Shown here: one piece after another, positions 33,481 to 47,202 of the stretch
Position numbering within the stretch: position 1 is the first letter of the stretch
Layout: each line of letters opens with the position of its first letter
Translations under genes and position numbers: made by a program
Notes under the pieces: generated by a model
The model's database searches: none
Told to the model about the DNA's origin: nothing
What the model saw: the letters and a program-made list of their open reading frames with translations, nothing else
Source: Kappaphycus alvarezii
Lineage: Eukaryota > Rhodophyta > Florideophyceae > Gigartinales > Solieriaceae
Direction of reading: 5' to 3'
DNA length: 64,000 nt
Assembly: GCA_002205965.3 (NCBI GenBank)
Contig: NADL03000579.1
Location: forward strand, 434,001 to 498,000

Positions 33481-36400
33481 TGAAGTTTTATTAATTGTAA
33501 ACCCCTTAATTTTGATCTTTATATGCTTTTAAGTCATATGAATGTTCTTTTTTAAAATTGAACTTGATTTGGTGGACTACGGAACTGTTTTAAGTCAATT
33601 AGCAAGTCGTGCTTTAGTTTTGCCTGCTTCATATTGGATTTTTTGGTCAGCATTAGGATTTTTTTGTCGACGGAAACACTCGAAGCAGCAGTCTTGGATA
33701 CCAGTTAACCACTTGTGGACCCTTAGACTAATTAAACTTGCGTTAAAATTATTACATATGCCTAACCATGAATCCGTTACAGCACACAGTTCCATCGATG
33801 ATTAAAGCCTATTAATTTACTGGCTGCATCGCACAGATGATTTTCTTGTACTGATAATAATGTTCACTTTAATTTTTTTTAGTAATTGTGACCTGACATT
33901 GGTCTTCTTGGAAAGAAATTAAATTTACGTGTTTTATATTTATTGGAATTTTTCGCAACCAACTAGCGTCGTTTCTTGAGTTAAGCTAAACAAGCTCATT
34001 ATAAGGATTATATACTGATACCAGTCATGTTCATTTCATTAAAGTAAAACGTGTACAAGTTAATCATATTTTATTCAAGAATTGATCGTAGATATTTTTA
34101 CACACTTCTGCACCTATTAAAATTCTATTGACTGTTGAGAAAGAGGAATGTTTACTACATTTGCAACGGTGGATGACTTCGAATTTGTGCAATATCATAG
34201 TTAAGAATTACTTGGCTGTCCCCATCAATCATTGTTCCTTCGAATAAAAGATAGTACATGTCAATAAATGTTTACTATTTTTGAGAGAAATAACTATGAA
34301 ATAAGGCATAAACTGCTTCTATGTACCTCAAAACGAATTAAAAGTCCACTGGATAAAAATTATTTGTCATTAGTCGGAAAATTACGATCTTATTTTAGTA
34401 AAAACGTGCGGGAGAACTTATTTAAAGACATATAATGGAACTTTAATGTTCAACAATTAGATTTACTGGAGCTGGATATTTAAGTGCTTGAATTTGCAAG
34501 GGTAAAGCGAGGACAAAAATATGAGACAGAAACAGTCTAGTTGAGTAACGTTGACTTTGGCTACATACGACTAACTTTTATACAGTATATATGAATTCAA
34601 TATATAGATCATATGGCAGGAAATTATTTCAAGTATACCCTGATATGTAACTATATGCATGGTAAACGGCCACTTGAAACTTGGATGTTATTATTGATAA
34701 AAAAATCTGAACCCTCTTGGTGAACGGCCCTTGCAAACTCTTCCCAGTTATTGGCGGAGTACAAGATTTTTAAACCCACCACACTTTTTTTATTCAACAA
34801 AAGAGGGAATTGAAATGTTTGGAGGGGCATTTTCTCCCTTCGGAGATTTGATTGGGCATTGGGAGAATAATGAAGTTCGAGGATGAGCTGAAAATCCATT
34901 TTGGCTCAACCAAGTCATTGCTCGATTTAAGAAAAAAATTTTGGATGGAAGGATCATGCATGAGCCTACCAAAAACTTAAAAATTTTAAAACTTAAAAGC
35001 AGTGGAGTTTTTTTTGAGTATGTAAATAGAGAAAGTTTTGGTCAGTGGAAGCAAAAATACTGGAATTGGAAATCATAGATTAGTAAAATGGCAGATGGGC
35101 GTTGTTGCTTACGTTTGAATAAAATGATATAGTAAAATCGAAAAGAGCAGCAGTGGAAGCGAAAAAGGTTAAGTGAAATATCTCTACAAAAACGAGAAAT
35201 TTAATTCAAACGTTGAATACGTTCAATGCCATTAAACATCGGTATTGGTTTCCTTCATTGAAAAATTATGATCAGGAAACAATAAAAACTGAAAGCTACG
35301 GTATTTAATTATGTCAAGAAACTTTTTTAGAACCACTCTTGGAGTCACAGATTTTTTGAATTCCTGGAAAAATCTGTGCACCAATGAGATGAGATGACAA
35401 TGTCTATCATCTCCCCTTTCCTTACTGCCCTCATTTGTTCACATTTCATCGCACAATACACTTTAAACTTCCACACATTCCATCTTTCTCTAAAAATAAG
35501 ATCATCACATATAAAGACTCTAAAAGTACAGGTAGGACTGAATATTTAAAGATTCTTATATTTGGATTTGGTATGGAGGGGATCGTAACTTGCAGTCAGT
35601 TTTTATGAAAGCAAAGGGATTCTTACGATGTTTGAAATGTTATAAGGTCGTTTTTTTCGCAGTAGCCTAGATTGGTTCGATAATCTCGAGCTATGCGATA
35701 AAAGGCAGTTACGACGAGGTACTGCATCGTAATTAGAACATCCAGAAAATGAATCATTTTTATATAATTCCATTCAGGAACAATTTATACATACATTTTT
35801 TTATGAGGTTAAAATACTAAATTGTCGTTCTATTTTGGACCATATTGAAAGCTGGTGGCTATGATTAATGGATGGAATAGATTCAAGTAACCTAATGCTT
35901 ATCACGGACAAAGAATGGATTAAAAATTTCATTGGGAAGGGACGGTAGTCTGGATGGCTGACATTCAGAAAAATGACGAAAAATGTTTCGTCAAACTAAA
36001 GTGGAGAAAAAAATTAAATATCAACAAAATGGAAAATATAATTAGTGTGAAATACTCATGCAATGTTGTCATGAGGTGCTTTAAATTTTTTTCTGCTTAA
36101 TTTTATTAAGAATATTTTTAACCAATTTTCAATGACACCACCGGCTCAGCTAACACAATTCACCTTCAAATTCTCCTGAAGAGTGAAGAGAGCGAAAATA
36201 TTTTGAATATTCTAAGCGCTATGTGGACAAATATTGATGGAAAGTAAAATACGTTTTCGTACTGTCATTTCTTCATATTCAACGTGCTACAATGCACAAG
36301 GTAAAATTTACCATGTATTAAATTATAGTGGGTTTTCATTTTCAATATAAATATTCCAATTTTTCCAATTAATCAAGCGTTTATTTTCTCTCCAAATGCA

Positions 36401-38699
36401 ATTTATAGGTTCCAATAGACTCATATTAATACAAGATTGGAACAAAATACTAACTGCAATCTTTTTAATTATCTGACTGCTATTCAGTAGTTCATGGAAA
36501 TTTTAAAAACACTTGAAGACACGTAGTGAGATAGTTAAAACGGTAATTTGTATGCAACTTTTTGTAAGAGGAAGACTTTAGGATATAGTTATATTTTTAC
36601 ATTTTTATATATATATTTATAACTTTTTTAAATAAACTGGTAAACTTCCGTAAATCAGCGGAGAAAAGAGACTATAAAAGTTGCTCACTACATTTAAAAA
36701 TATTTTTGAATTGATTATTCCCTAATCACTTGTAAAATACCATTGCTCGAGTGATTTTCTGAAAATACCAGGAGGCTGCAGTCCAATAACAATCCTTTAA
36801 ACACCCAGTATTATTTGAAGTACTCATTTGTAAATGTAAAATATTAATTTTATACCCTTCAATATATAAATATTGAAACATGTATAATATGATTAACGAT
36901 TTTCGAACTTATTTCCACGCGCCTTATCTCGAGTTTCTCGAATACTACCAATTTTTATCTGCGTGCTTGTTTTATCCAACTTTTTTAAAGTAATTTAATC
37001 ATAGTTTCTTAAATCGACTAAGACAAGGGCTTCTCTTCAGTAAAAATAATCACCAAGGTTAGTCTCCGTGTAAAATTCAAAAATAATTAGCATTTACTTC
37101 GTAATGAAGATTATAATATTTATTCAGCGGAAAATTAAACACGTAAATCGAAATATAGTAGCTGTTTTTCTATTTTGATCTAATTGTTGACTTTACTGTC
37201 CCGACATTTAATGACAAGCGGTAAATCATGTGAGATTTTTTTCAATTGTTGCTGTGTTACCTATTAATGCATATGTTTTCTGCGGTAAATGTTCCTATCA
37301 TTGAAAAATTAAAGATATTGTAGAGTATGTGAGAGATTCTACAAGAGTGTTCCCTAAAAGACAATTCAGAGAGAGTTTTAAACCATTTAGAATGCAATGT
37401 GTTAACTGACCGGCTGATTTGAGTGTATGGAAATCAAACAATTTTTTTTCTTTCAATCTAGTTAATATGAAATTATAAAGAAAATTTTACGTTAATTCAA
37501 AAATTGGTAATTTTTTTATCTTTTTCTAATTCTAATTCTTTTGTTCGTGTCAGACAAACACTTTTTATCCAAGCTTTTAGAACTACGGCAGATGCTGATT
37601 ATTATTTGTCTCAAGTATTCTGACTTTCCTTAGCGTTTATAAATGCATCAAATACATTTGTTTGTTAAGTGAAATTATTTGAATGCAACTTTTGGACCTT
37701 ATTGTTGAATTCTATAAAATAGAAAAATTTTATCCTGTAAATTACGCTTTAAATCTTTATTTGATAAAAATATTATATTTCCACTGGTCACTTCAACAAA
37801 TATTTTTCTTCAATAGATATTTCTTGATTTAAAATGCCTTTCTTCAAATAGGATATATTTCTTTCAAATCTTTTGTTCTGTAATAGATTATTTAACGAGC
37901 AGATTTTGGATCAACGAGTTTTTATTAACTTTTTAGTACCGCATTTTTATCTAAAAACACCTTAAGTGCTCGCAGATCAATATAAAAAATTTACTGGAAA
38001 CTATCCAAAGAATGAGGTAAATATTAATGCAAAGAACCAATTCATACGTTGTTTGGTATAAGTTTATGAAAATGTACTTTTATATGTTAGTACTAAACAA
38101 ATATTTTTCAGAAAAACAGATCTTTGCCCTTGCTAGCATATCAAGTATTAGTTGGAAAGATTCTAAAGGATAAAAGATTAAACTTTTTTTTGACCTTGCA
38201 ACGTGGTTTGAGATGGAATTTAGACATCCGATCGTGGTCATTCTAAAACCAACATATCAGTGAAGTATCCAAGATCTAAAATATTACTTCTCAAAACAAA
38301 CTTTGAAATATCTTCTGATCAACAATTGTAAACATGAATCCCCTTCGAGCCTATTTGCATCGATACCAAAACCATCTCCATGAATTTCACTTTTGTATAC
38401 GTCGTATTACTAATTCCATCTCACAAGATGGCATAAAGGGAGAAAAACAAATCCTGATTTTTGTCCTACAATTAAATCACTGCATGACTATACTGTTAAA
38501 TTTTGAAAACGTTCCTATAAAAGGTGGTCTTCAAATATGTGAAAATTTTTAATATACCGAAGACTAAGTGTATATTTATCCCTGATTTAATTTCAATCTT
38601 GATTTCGATATTAAAAAAAATTAAGAATTGATAATATCTGTCGTATTTCTCTCCATTAAATAATCACAAAAATCTACATGTATAATTTACTGTACTTTT
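33481..38699. other. Very AT-rich, gene-free stretch
   Basis: More than 5 kb dominated by A/T runs with only short chance-like frames. No tRNA, repeat array or domain seen. Confidence 0.6.
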
Positions 38700-38890
38700 C
38701 GAATTACATGAGCGAGAATATTAAGTCGAAATTCTCCCTTCCACCTTCTGGTAGATTGGAGTGCCATCCACAGCTTTCGACGCATCGTACGGTTTCGCAA
38801 TTGGCTTGACAATGATACGATATCCACGCTTCGGTACAAATTTACTGGATACCAACCCACATATCTACCACAGTAAATTAACCCCCATTT
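38700..38890. repeat. GC-richer islet: coding-like remnant plus LINE-like tail
   Basis: Minus strand reads PKRGYRIIVKPIAKPYDASK and on to a stop near 38728, protein-like but unrecognised. Bases 38838-38887 are the inverted copy of 8441-8489 and end CAGTAAATTAACCCCC on plus. Confidence 0.4.
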
Positions 38891-39409
38891 ACATTCGAAA
38901 TTAAATGTTGAGTATTACAAAAAAGTTTCTTCTCAAGTACCTCCAACCGTTCCCATATAGATAAAGATGAGTCTGAAATAAGTTCGACATCGCTAAGAAA
39001 AGAATAATTCAAGTTAGTACTGAACATTTTGGCGCAGTAATAGATATTACGTTGAAATCATCAATTTGTATTTGTCATAGCATTCTTCCTTAGTTCTTTC
39101 TTTTACATCTGCTAAATGATACCATATAAACGCGTAGATAATTGACATTCGGGTTCCCCAAATAAAATTTGGTCACTTAAATACTAAAAAACTGAGTAGT
39201 AGTTTATGTTGGTTAGTTAAGGAAGTAAAAATTCATCTCCTTTCTGTGAATTTTACCAAAAAGAATCAAATCTAATGTATTCATACCAATTTTACATTCA
39301 TCACTTATTGACAGTGATGTTTCGAGTTAATATCTAGAATACAAGACTATCTCGCGATAATCAATCCAAAAAAACCACGAATGATGTTGTTAATTTTCAA
39401 TTTTTGTGC
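38891..39409. other. AT-rich, no feature recognised
   Basis: No frame or repeat that I can support. Confidence 0.45.
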
Positions 39410-40250
39410 ATCTGCCCAATGCGCGATGCATTACTCTGTACTGAAACTGTATGTTACACGTCAGGCAAGTGCAGCTAGGCTCGCGGTAGAATCGCCATTT
39501 TAACAGAAGACCACAGTGTGCAACTAATGCGCTGATAAATACGTCTGCGGATCACTGTTGTGGTTGTGTTGAACTTCTCTGCGATGCGCGGGATGAAGTC
39601 TTTGAGGAATAGAATCGAGAAGGAGAATAGGGCACCAAAGGAGTCGAAAGCCAGGGGCTGAAAGTTGAAGTTCGGTTCTTTGAGGGTGCTGTGCGAAGGG
39701 GGTGGGATGTGGCGTACCAGTTTGCGCTCCAGGTCTTTGACTTTGTCTCGATGGGCAATGTCGGTGGCGCCGCTGGCAATTTATGTGGCCCTTCTGCGCA
39801 CACCTTGTTTGAATGGCAAGAAAATGGTTAGGTCGCAGGCTATGGGGCGTACCTGTTGGCCAGCGGGCAGGGGGGAGGGTTGTATGAGAATGTCCGCTGG
39901 GCGGATATTCGTTCCCGGGACAAGGAGTGGGACTTCGTATTGGCAGGTCAGGCCCACAGCGCGAGCAACGTGGTAGGCGAAAACGCTGCGCAGCGAGCTG
40001 TGGCGGTGCGGGCGGCCGAAGCCGGCAGGGCAGAGGTCCACCGCGTGGTCCCCGAGTGCGTCAATGGTTTGATTGTAGTGGGCACAGGTGAGCGGGCGGA
40101 AGTCGTCGTATACGGGGAGGCCGACGTGTCGGCGGATCAATGTCTGTTGTGGGGTGAGCGATGAGAAAAGCGGCGGCGGGGCTGTTCCGGAACGCCAGGC
40201 CACTAATCCAATGTTGAACTTCTTGCGTGCTGTGCTGAGCCGGGTTGGGG
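39410..40250 (-). pseudogene. 5'-truncated RLE-type LINE: knuckle, endonuclease and C-terminus
   Basis: GC-rich island in the AT-rich block. On minus, GLPVYDDFRPLTCAHYNQT, DALGDHAVDLC (knuckle), FGRPHRHSSLRSVF, then PADILIQPSP...IACDLTIF (endonuclease core). After a shift near 39790 the frame DKVKDLERKLVRHIPPPSHS ... FQPLAFDSFGALFSF continues to a stop near 39490. One shift only and little base decay, so the insertion is much younger than its surroundings. The family resembles A more than B or D, but the matching part of A is outside the window. Confidence 0.78.
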
Positions 40251-42706
40251 TGTGTCACCCATGAGTTATCACGCCAATTGACCTTTGGTTAGTTCTTAGC
40301 CGTATAGTCAGTCCTGCAGTGTACACGATAGGTACTTAATGAAGTAAAGTTTCAATCGGGAGAGTTGTGCTGAGAAAGTATTCATCATGTATACAACTGG
40401 CTCCGATTTAAGGATTTCTTACAAATTTTTTCGATTTGTCCCCGTTCTTTAGGATTATTCTGTTATAGTAGTCTCAGATGACATCTTTTGTTTTGACACG
40501 AAAATTTTATGAGACTGAAATCATTTAATAATTGCATTAGTTGAATCTAGAGTTGCTAAGCTTTATAAGGTAAGTAAAATATTCAGTACTGCTAAAATAA
40601 TGGTTAGAACCGATCATAGATAGAAGAAGAGTTACCTTTGCAATGAATTTAATCTTGAACAAAGCATATTTTACTTCTGCTAATCTCAATAGAATCCTTC
40701 CAAATGTTCAGATAAGTAAACATTTCTCACGGACTATTCCTCGGTATGGATGTTTGCAAGAAGAAACTTACATTTGTAAATAAAATGTTATTTTTCATTC
40801 AGTATACTGAAACATTCCACGCTTAACGGTCTGAGAAATAGTACAATTATACTTTGTCGAAAAGTAAGTTGCTACCAGTGCGATATGACCAACGATAAAT
40901 ATATTTCGCAGTCTAAGTAGAGTTCAGCAATCAAATTTGTCGTTGGGATGATCAATAATCTTAAATATGAGGAATTATAAACAAGCACTAGGAGTAAAAT
41001 ACACCGAATAAGATATATCTGCAAACATTATTTTATCTTTTTTCTTTAAAATAGTGCTACAGAAACGAATTATTAAAATATGCACCAGTTACAATACTGA
41101 AAGATACTCAACGATAGTCTGAAGCTAAGAGGTTTCTATGCGCATGTATTCAAAAAATAGTTGTAAATTGTTCTAAAGACTTGGGGAAGAGTTTTTTCTT
41201 AACCGTTCTTTATATTAACATATTGAAAAGAGCATATTAAATCATTAAAAGCTTAGGTATTATACCAAGGAAAAACTTCTTTTTTAATTTCAGTATACAA
41301 ATGTAGTCTGTAAATAATACTAATGTGAACGTGTTCCATTACAAAATATCATTAAATGAATGAACTGATTCGCATAACTTTATTAATTTTACCTCTTTAC
41401 TCTAAGGAAGCATATAGAAGTAAGTTTCCGCGTATTTTACAGTGAGCGACTGAAATTTTGTTAAGGTATATTTAGTCAAAAGCCTGTTAGTTCTTTTTCT
41501 TTCTTACTTTCGAACGTTTATCAATCCTCGGTCATAAATCTTCGTTAATCTACGTTGTAAATAAAGTAATAGCTTGCTTAGGTACCGAAATTCAGATCAT
41601 GATTGTTAATACCTGGATAAATCCGGTTGATGCTGTTGTTTTGGTTCGAATTTACTGTTGCCTCTCCAAGTCTTGTTATGGGTATTGTGAGGTTCAATTA
41701 TCATATCGAGGAGAGAAATACTTTTAAGAAAAATTTTCTTAGGCCTTTACAGAAGGAGATTCACAAAAATACTGATATGGAAATAAATTGGAAAGGGCAA
41801 GTGAATGTCCTTGAATATGAATCCTTTCCATTGCAAAGGTAACGTCGCCAACAATGTGATTTAGTCGGGGTATAGTTATTAAGTGTTCCTTACGAAAAAT
41901 ATAGATCATTCTGATTTTCATGCGGTAGTATATCAGTGTGAGAATAAGGGGTCTATTTTTGCAATAACTTAAGAGCTCAGAACTGATAGGCTCCGGAGGT
42001 TAGATAGTATTCATTCTGTTTTTCGCAAAGAAAAAAATCTTTTCTTTAACATAGATAGGATCTTTGACGCCTTTTAATTACTTTTCTTCAATTTTATATT
42101 CTCTTTCTAACTCTTCAATGCTCGATTCCAGATCCGTAAAGTGATCTACTTTTCTAACAATTTTTTTGTCATTTGTGTTCCTACAGTCACGATGTATCAC
42201 TCCTTTTGCTCTACAAAATCATTTCTCATATCAAAAACCACGGCGAACAACGAATCGAATACCAAATTTTAATCTTTCCCATACCTGCTTGAGACCTACG
42301 AAGTCTTGACCTACTACTAGTCACATAAACGGATTAAAATTTCCGTAAGAGGTCCTATCTAATCTCAATACTGAGTGAATTGGCAGAGAAAAAGATAAAT
42401 CTTCAAAATTTCCAGGGACTTTTTGTGAATCAGAGAAAAATAGGTAGAGATTGCTCCACAAGGGATTCTGGTGACAAGATCGTGTCTTTTTAGCTCTTAA
42501 AATCACTGTAGCTAATGTTTTACAGTAAAGACTGAAAAGACACAATAAATGGTCAAGACGAAAGAGTTTTTGATTTTTGAGAACTAATGTTGAATGGATC
42601 TTCATAAGCATAAAAGATGCTCCTCTGGACGGTTTTGTGATATAAGAAACCCCAGCAGTTTATTTACTTTGGTTTATATACTGTGAAAGATACTCTGTGG
42701 GGAATT
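40251..42706. other. AT-rich, gene-free stretch
   Basis: Only short frames (41627-41842, 42321-42611) without domains. Confidence 0.5.
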
Positions 42707-42930
42707 TGTTACAGTACAAAGGTAATACTAAATCAACGGACAGTTTTGGACTATGTGCGGTAACAAAATATAGCATTTTACATTTATATTTTAGTGCGTT
42801 AGCTGAGTTGGTCTTCGAGTCACACTCTGTTAGGGTACTCTTATCCATATTGTATATATTGGCCGGCGATAGCTAGGACCTTGGTAATAAAGTCTAAAAA
42901 CCTACCAACGATAACCACAAACACTGTGCA
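42707..42930 (+). repeat. Copia element left LTR (224 bp)
   Basis: Begins TGTTACAGTACAAAGG, ends CACTGTGCA, and is about 85% identical by eye to 45178-45401, equal in length. The following TCAGGTTATCGGCTCAG could be the primer-binding site. No matching 5-bp duplication flanks the pair. Confidence 0.85.
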
Positions 42931-43549
42931 TCAGGTTATCGGCTCAGAAACAATTTAACGAATTTTAACTCAAGTCTTGTTTGTCCAACATCTACCTACC
43001 TCCAAATCTCATTTACTCCGACGATTATCCTTGTTCGCTCGTAAACTAAGTTCGAAAATTTTCTGAAGACAAAGTTGACATTACGAGTTTGGGCATTTAA
43101 ACCCCTAAATGCCACTAACTACTACTTATGGGCCAATAGAATGGGGATTTTCCTCCGACGAAAAGGACTATGTAAGTACGTTGTGGATTAACCAAATGAT
43201 TCATCGTCCGCAGAATTAGACCACGGTCCCGAAATAGAAGGAAGAAAAAGGGACTCTCCTTCGTCATACATAATTATGTGTCCATTAGTCTGTCATGTAC
43301 GGCATGTATGCTAATATTTCGTGATCCAAAGTTAATTTGGGAGACGCTTCGTAAGAACTACCAAATGGTTTCAGAAGCCTCTTTCGATGCTAAGCTATAA
43401 GCACTACAAGATGCATAAATGGATTCGTCTCAGTCAATTATTTAATATGCCAATAGAATCGAGACCCTGGTGAATGAACTGGCAGCAATTGGCCACAGTG
43501 TGTCCCCAACTGAGAAGAAAAGAGTACTTTCACGTGGTGTTACATCTGT

Positions 43550-45150
43550 TTTTCTGTTACAGCTCAAGTGATGATAGTGACCCAAAAGACGTACGAGTAG
43601 GTAGTGGCAGAATTAGAAGTGGCCGAATCTGCAATGTGCAAAGCTCCATGTAATCAAGCCCTAGCAGAAAAGCCGAACAGTCCAGAAAGGTGTCCTGTTT
43701 TATGCTCACACTGCGGAAGACGTGGTCGCATTGCAGATAAGTGCTATCATAGTCCGGCCGGGTCAATGTACAAGAAACGATGATATAAAAATTATTCAAG
43801 CAAGAAAAAATATAGAGGCTCCAAACATGGAAAGAAAGAGGAGGCTAAAGTAGCAATGCTTTCGTTATTCGATCCTACAGTCGGTAATATTACGAACTCA
43901 ATGGTAATGCGGGAGGATAAAGATAAATCATCTAAATGGATGATGGACTCAGGGTGCACTTCTCTACTCACCAATAATAGGTCTAATTTTACATCCCTCA
44001 AAAGGAAGAAATGATTCCTACAAGTAGAAACTAAGGAAACACTAAGGACAGAAGTAGTGGGTAATGTTAATGTCTCAGTTACCATAAGAAGCCGTCATGT
44101 ACAAATTTTTTTCAATGATTTTATATATGCTCCTCAGATTTCGCATACCCTACTTTCATTATCCAAAATCCGTAAGAAAAGACTTAAAATTGTTTTCGAA
44201 AGCGATGAGGAACATTCAATCGAAGGCATGTGAACTGTACAGGATAAGTCAACAGATGAAGCAAAGATGGTTGCTAAGGAGAACGGTAATGGAGTCTATG
44301 AAGCGATAATATCTGCTGATAAGAAGGCCCACTTTGAATCCCATGTAGTCAAAGGATTTTCTGAGTACCAATAACTATGGCATAGAAGACTCGACCATGC
44401 TAGCGATAATATTATCGAGCGATCAATTCTACTATCAAAAGGAATTGACTTTAAAATTGGCCTCGTTTAGAAGGTGTATGTGAGGCATGAAGAGTCGCTA
44501 AATCAGTACGGAATCCTCGAAACATGTTCCAGATTTTAAATCCACTAGATCGTGTTTATTCAGACGTGGTTGGACCTGTTCGAGTAAGATAGTTCTCAAA
44601 CTTCCAATAATTTGTCACTTTAATTGATGAGTACAGCTCATTTTCTACGGTAAGATTAATGGAAAGGAAGAACCAAGTGTCTCATGATTATCGAATTGGG
44701 AAATCTGTTCAACGATAGGGTGAAATCAATAACAGTGCTGAATCTCAAGGAAGTCAGGTGGCTGCGCTCAGACGGTGGGGGTGAATATGTCTGTACTGAA
44801 AGAGGAAATGTTGCTGTTGGATGAACATAAGACTTAGACATTAGTTAAATTAACGAAAGACCGCAAATTTGTTAGAACTAAATGGGTTTTCGACATTAAC
44901 AAAAATTTTAAAGGCCAGCTATAATGATATCCTGCACGTCTAGTTGCTATGGGATTTACGCAAAACAAGTTATTGATTACTTTGAAGTATTTTCGCCCGT
45001 TGTACGATGCTCATCTTCCCGGTTGCTAATGGATACCTCAACCAAAAATAGATGGTAACGAACTATTACCGATGTTAAAAAGGCATTTCTAAATGCAGAA
45101 CTTGCTGAAGACAAAGTTTGAAAACTTGTTTATGAAGTTTGGAATGAAGT
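43550..45150 (+). pseudogene. Ty1/Copia polyprotein remnant, internally deleted
   Basis: Plus-strand remains in Copia order: gag knuckle CSHCGRRGRIADKCYH (about 43710); protease DSGCTSLLTNN (about 43950); pre-integrase LWHRRLDHAS (about 44376); integrase DRVYSDVVGPV, LIDEYSSFS and RSDGGGEYVC (about 44550-44800); then directly reverse-transcriptase N-terminal KWVFDIN and ARLVAMGFTQN (about 44880-44960) and VKKAFLNAELAEDKV (about 45080). The rest of integrase, most of RT and all RNase H are absent. Many stops and shifts, so not functional. Confidence 0.85.
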
Positions 45151-45177
45151 ATTCAAAATTTTAGCTTTGAGGTGGAG

Positions 45178-45401
45178 TCTTACAGTACAAAAGTAGTACT
45201 AAATCACCATGCAGTTGCACTATATGTGCTGTAACAAAATACAACATTACTTATTTTTATTTTAGTGCGTGAGCTGAGTTGGTCTATGAATCAAACTCTG
45301 TTAGGATAATCTTATCCATCTTGTATATAATGGTCTGCAATAGCTAAGAAATTTGTAATAAAGTCTAAAAACCTACCGATGATAACCATAGCCACTGTGC
45401 A
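45178..45401 (+). repeat. Copia element right LTR (224 bp)
   Basis: Direct repeat of 42707-42930, sharing TTTTAGTGCGT-AGCTGAGTTGGTC and AATAAAGTCTAAAAACCTACC. The element totals 2695 bp. Confidence 0.85.
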
Positions 45402-45479
45402 ACAGCCTCAAGGTAACATGTATTTAAGTGTGCATGCAAATGAAACGATACAGCAGGTGCAGATAGCCCCTCACTCTAC

Positions 45480-45608
45480 AAGCTAGCGTAGTTCATCCTC
45501 CATTACTATGTTTGCATGATCTTTTGAGTTGTTTGGGGTGATCTTAAATCCTCTGGATAGATCAAACATATCTTTTCAAGAGTAACACATCCAAACCTTT
45601 TCCTAAAG
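45480..45608 (+). repeat. Family G LINE 3' tail, diverged
   Basis: Matches 22770-22895 (AGCGTAGTTC...; CAAACATATCTTTTCAAGAGTAACACATCCAAACCTTTTCC). The open frame after it (45647-45874) is not recognised. Confidence 0.6.
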
Positions 45609-46604
45609 AGAGAAAAGAGGTGATGCCAGCAAGCTAACAGTCTCCATTGGGGTTACTGCCAATGAGAAGAGTCGCTGTTAAAGTTGTCTTGCAACTAGAA
45701 GCCCATTCAATTACGCGACTGGTAACAGTTCTGAGAAGATCCTTGGAGGCGGCTAACGCCGCAAAATTGGAACCCCTAGCGCAGAGATGGAGGCAGAAAC
45801 CAGCCTTCATTTCTCTTGAAGTTCAACAAGAGACCCTGAATAGTTCAGTATATTATCCTAGTGGACTATGGTGAGGCATATGAGATGAATGTTGAACTTC
45901 TTCAATATAGATTGGGAGGGGTGCGAAAGGGTTTACGAAGGTTAATTCAAAGTACCACGTGATAACGAAAGCCCCCATCGGTCAAACGTGTGGTGTTGTC
46001 TTTAGTAGTTATTATGATCAAGACTCAATGAATGAACGCAGGGCAGCCATTGCAAAGTCATTTCCGAGCGGGTCAACTGGTTCCTATGGAAAGAACTGCG
46101 ATCAGAGCCATACCGAAAGTACAGCAAGTAGCCCTCATATATGCCCGGATATTTAGGACACTTCACAATTGAAAACGGAGTATCAGGGGCGAGAGAAGGT
46201 TTCTGGATGAAATTATTGAACGAAACAGGGAAATTACCACCCATTATTCATGCCTACAAACCAGGGACCGTTCATATGAGATCTGTCTATTTGCTGCAGG
46301 AAAGGACTTACTGAAGCGAAAGGAAAGAATACAGGTGTTGACGAGGAGCAGCGCTTCGTAGACGGCCGAATGAACTGTATCTTTTCACCTCTTTTATAAT
46401 GGATAGCTGAAAGGGCAGAAATGACTTAACTGAGCTCAGTCCGAAGATTATCAAGAGCTGCTCCATTTATTAAATGCACATGTACCCCTTCATTTTTAGT
46501 TCGGGATTTTAGGCCGATTTAAAGGGTCCTTTTTTTCTCCCGGGGAGATTTGGTGGCCAATTGTAGCTCTTTGAAAATTATGCCGTCGAGTACTTCACCT
46601 ATCA
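45609..46604. other. No gene called
   Basis: Two modest frames, 45647-45874 plus and 46002-46244 minus, lack recognisable domains. Confidence 0.4.
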
Positions 46605-46790
46605 GTACAAGGATTCAATTCTCCAACACGTCATCCAAATAGTTTGCTACTTTCTGTGTGCACGAGAGCGACACAATTCGCTGAAGATAACCCACCTTTG
46701 ATACTTCAAAGCAATTGAAAAAAGAAATAAATGAAGCCTTAGAGTCCTCAATCTCCATACACGCGTGTAGGAAGTACCACATGAGTGTGT
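46605..46790 (-). pseudogene. Decayed RLE-type LINE fragment (thumb region)
   Basis: On minus, FLHACMEIEDSKASFISFFN then CFEVSKVGYLQRIVSLSCTQ and DDVLEN align with the family C stretch IIALENTHFAFQL...CKLGYLLRVVPPACN...DVMMEN. Nothing else of the element is recognised nearby. Confidence 0.55.
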
Positions 46791-47202
46791 GAATTCCAAG
46801 AAAAATTGTTTCGTCAACAACTATGAACCAGTGGACGCTTTTGGAATAACAGCTCTTGCGCTGTATTCCTACTCCAAGTCCCGGGTACATGTGGCCTGGA
46901 TGGAGGCGGAAGGGAAAGTGCCCCGGCGCAATTTTTCATTTCGAGACTGCGAGATGAATGGCACCGCGATTAGCCTGAAGGGAAGAAAGAATATTTCTAT
47001 ATATTTTATTTGACTTTTAAGGTGATATTAGGTATATAGAGTTTTTTCCAGTAATTTGTGATTTGCAAGATGATATTTATACGGGGTAAAAATGTCGTCA
47101 AAAAAAAATAAACCGCCGATTAACAAAGATGAGATTTTTTGCAGGCGAGTAAAAATCTACAGTAGGCGTTCACCCAAGGGATAATAGTAATTATAATAGT
47201 AA
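46791..47202. other. Unassigned; 75-codon plus-strand frame
   Basis: The frame 46789-47013 starts at GTG and has protein-like composition but no known domain. Confidence 0.35.

Noticed and set aside
8441-38887. A 30-kb element bounded by the inverted 49-bp repeats at 8441 and 38838
   Set aside because: The repeats look like LINE tails, and DNA between them is a mixture of unrelated elements with very different composition.
25651-39400. Repeat-induced point mutation (fungal RIP) as cause of the AT-rich block
   Set aside because: Where decayed LTRs can be compared with the intact one, changes go in both directions and include transversions. I cannot count them fully, so RIP is not supported.
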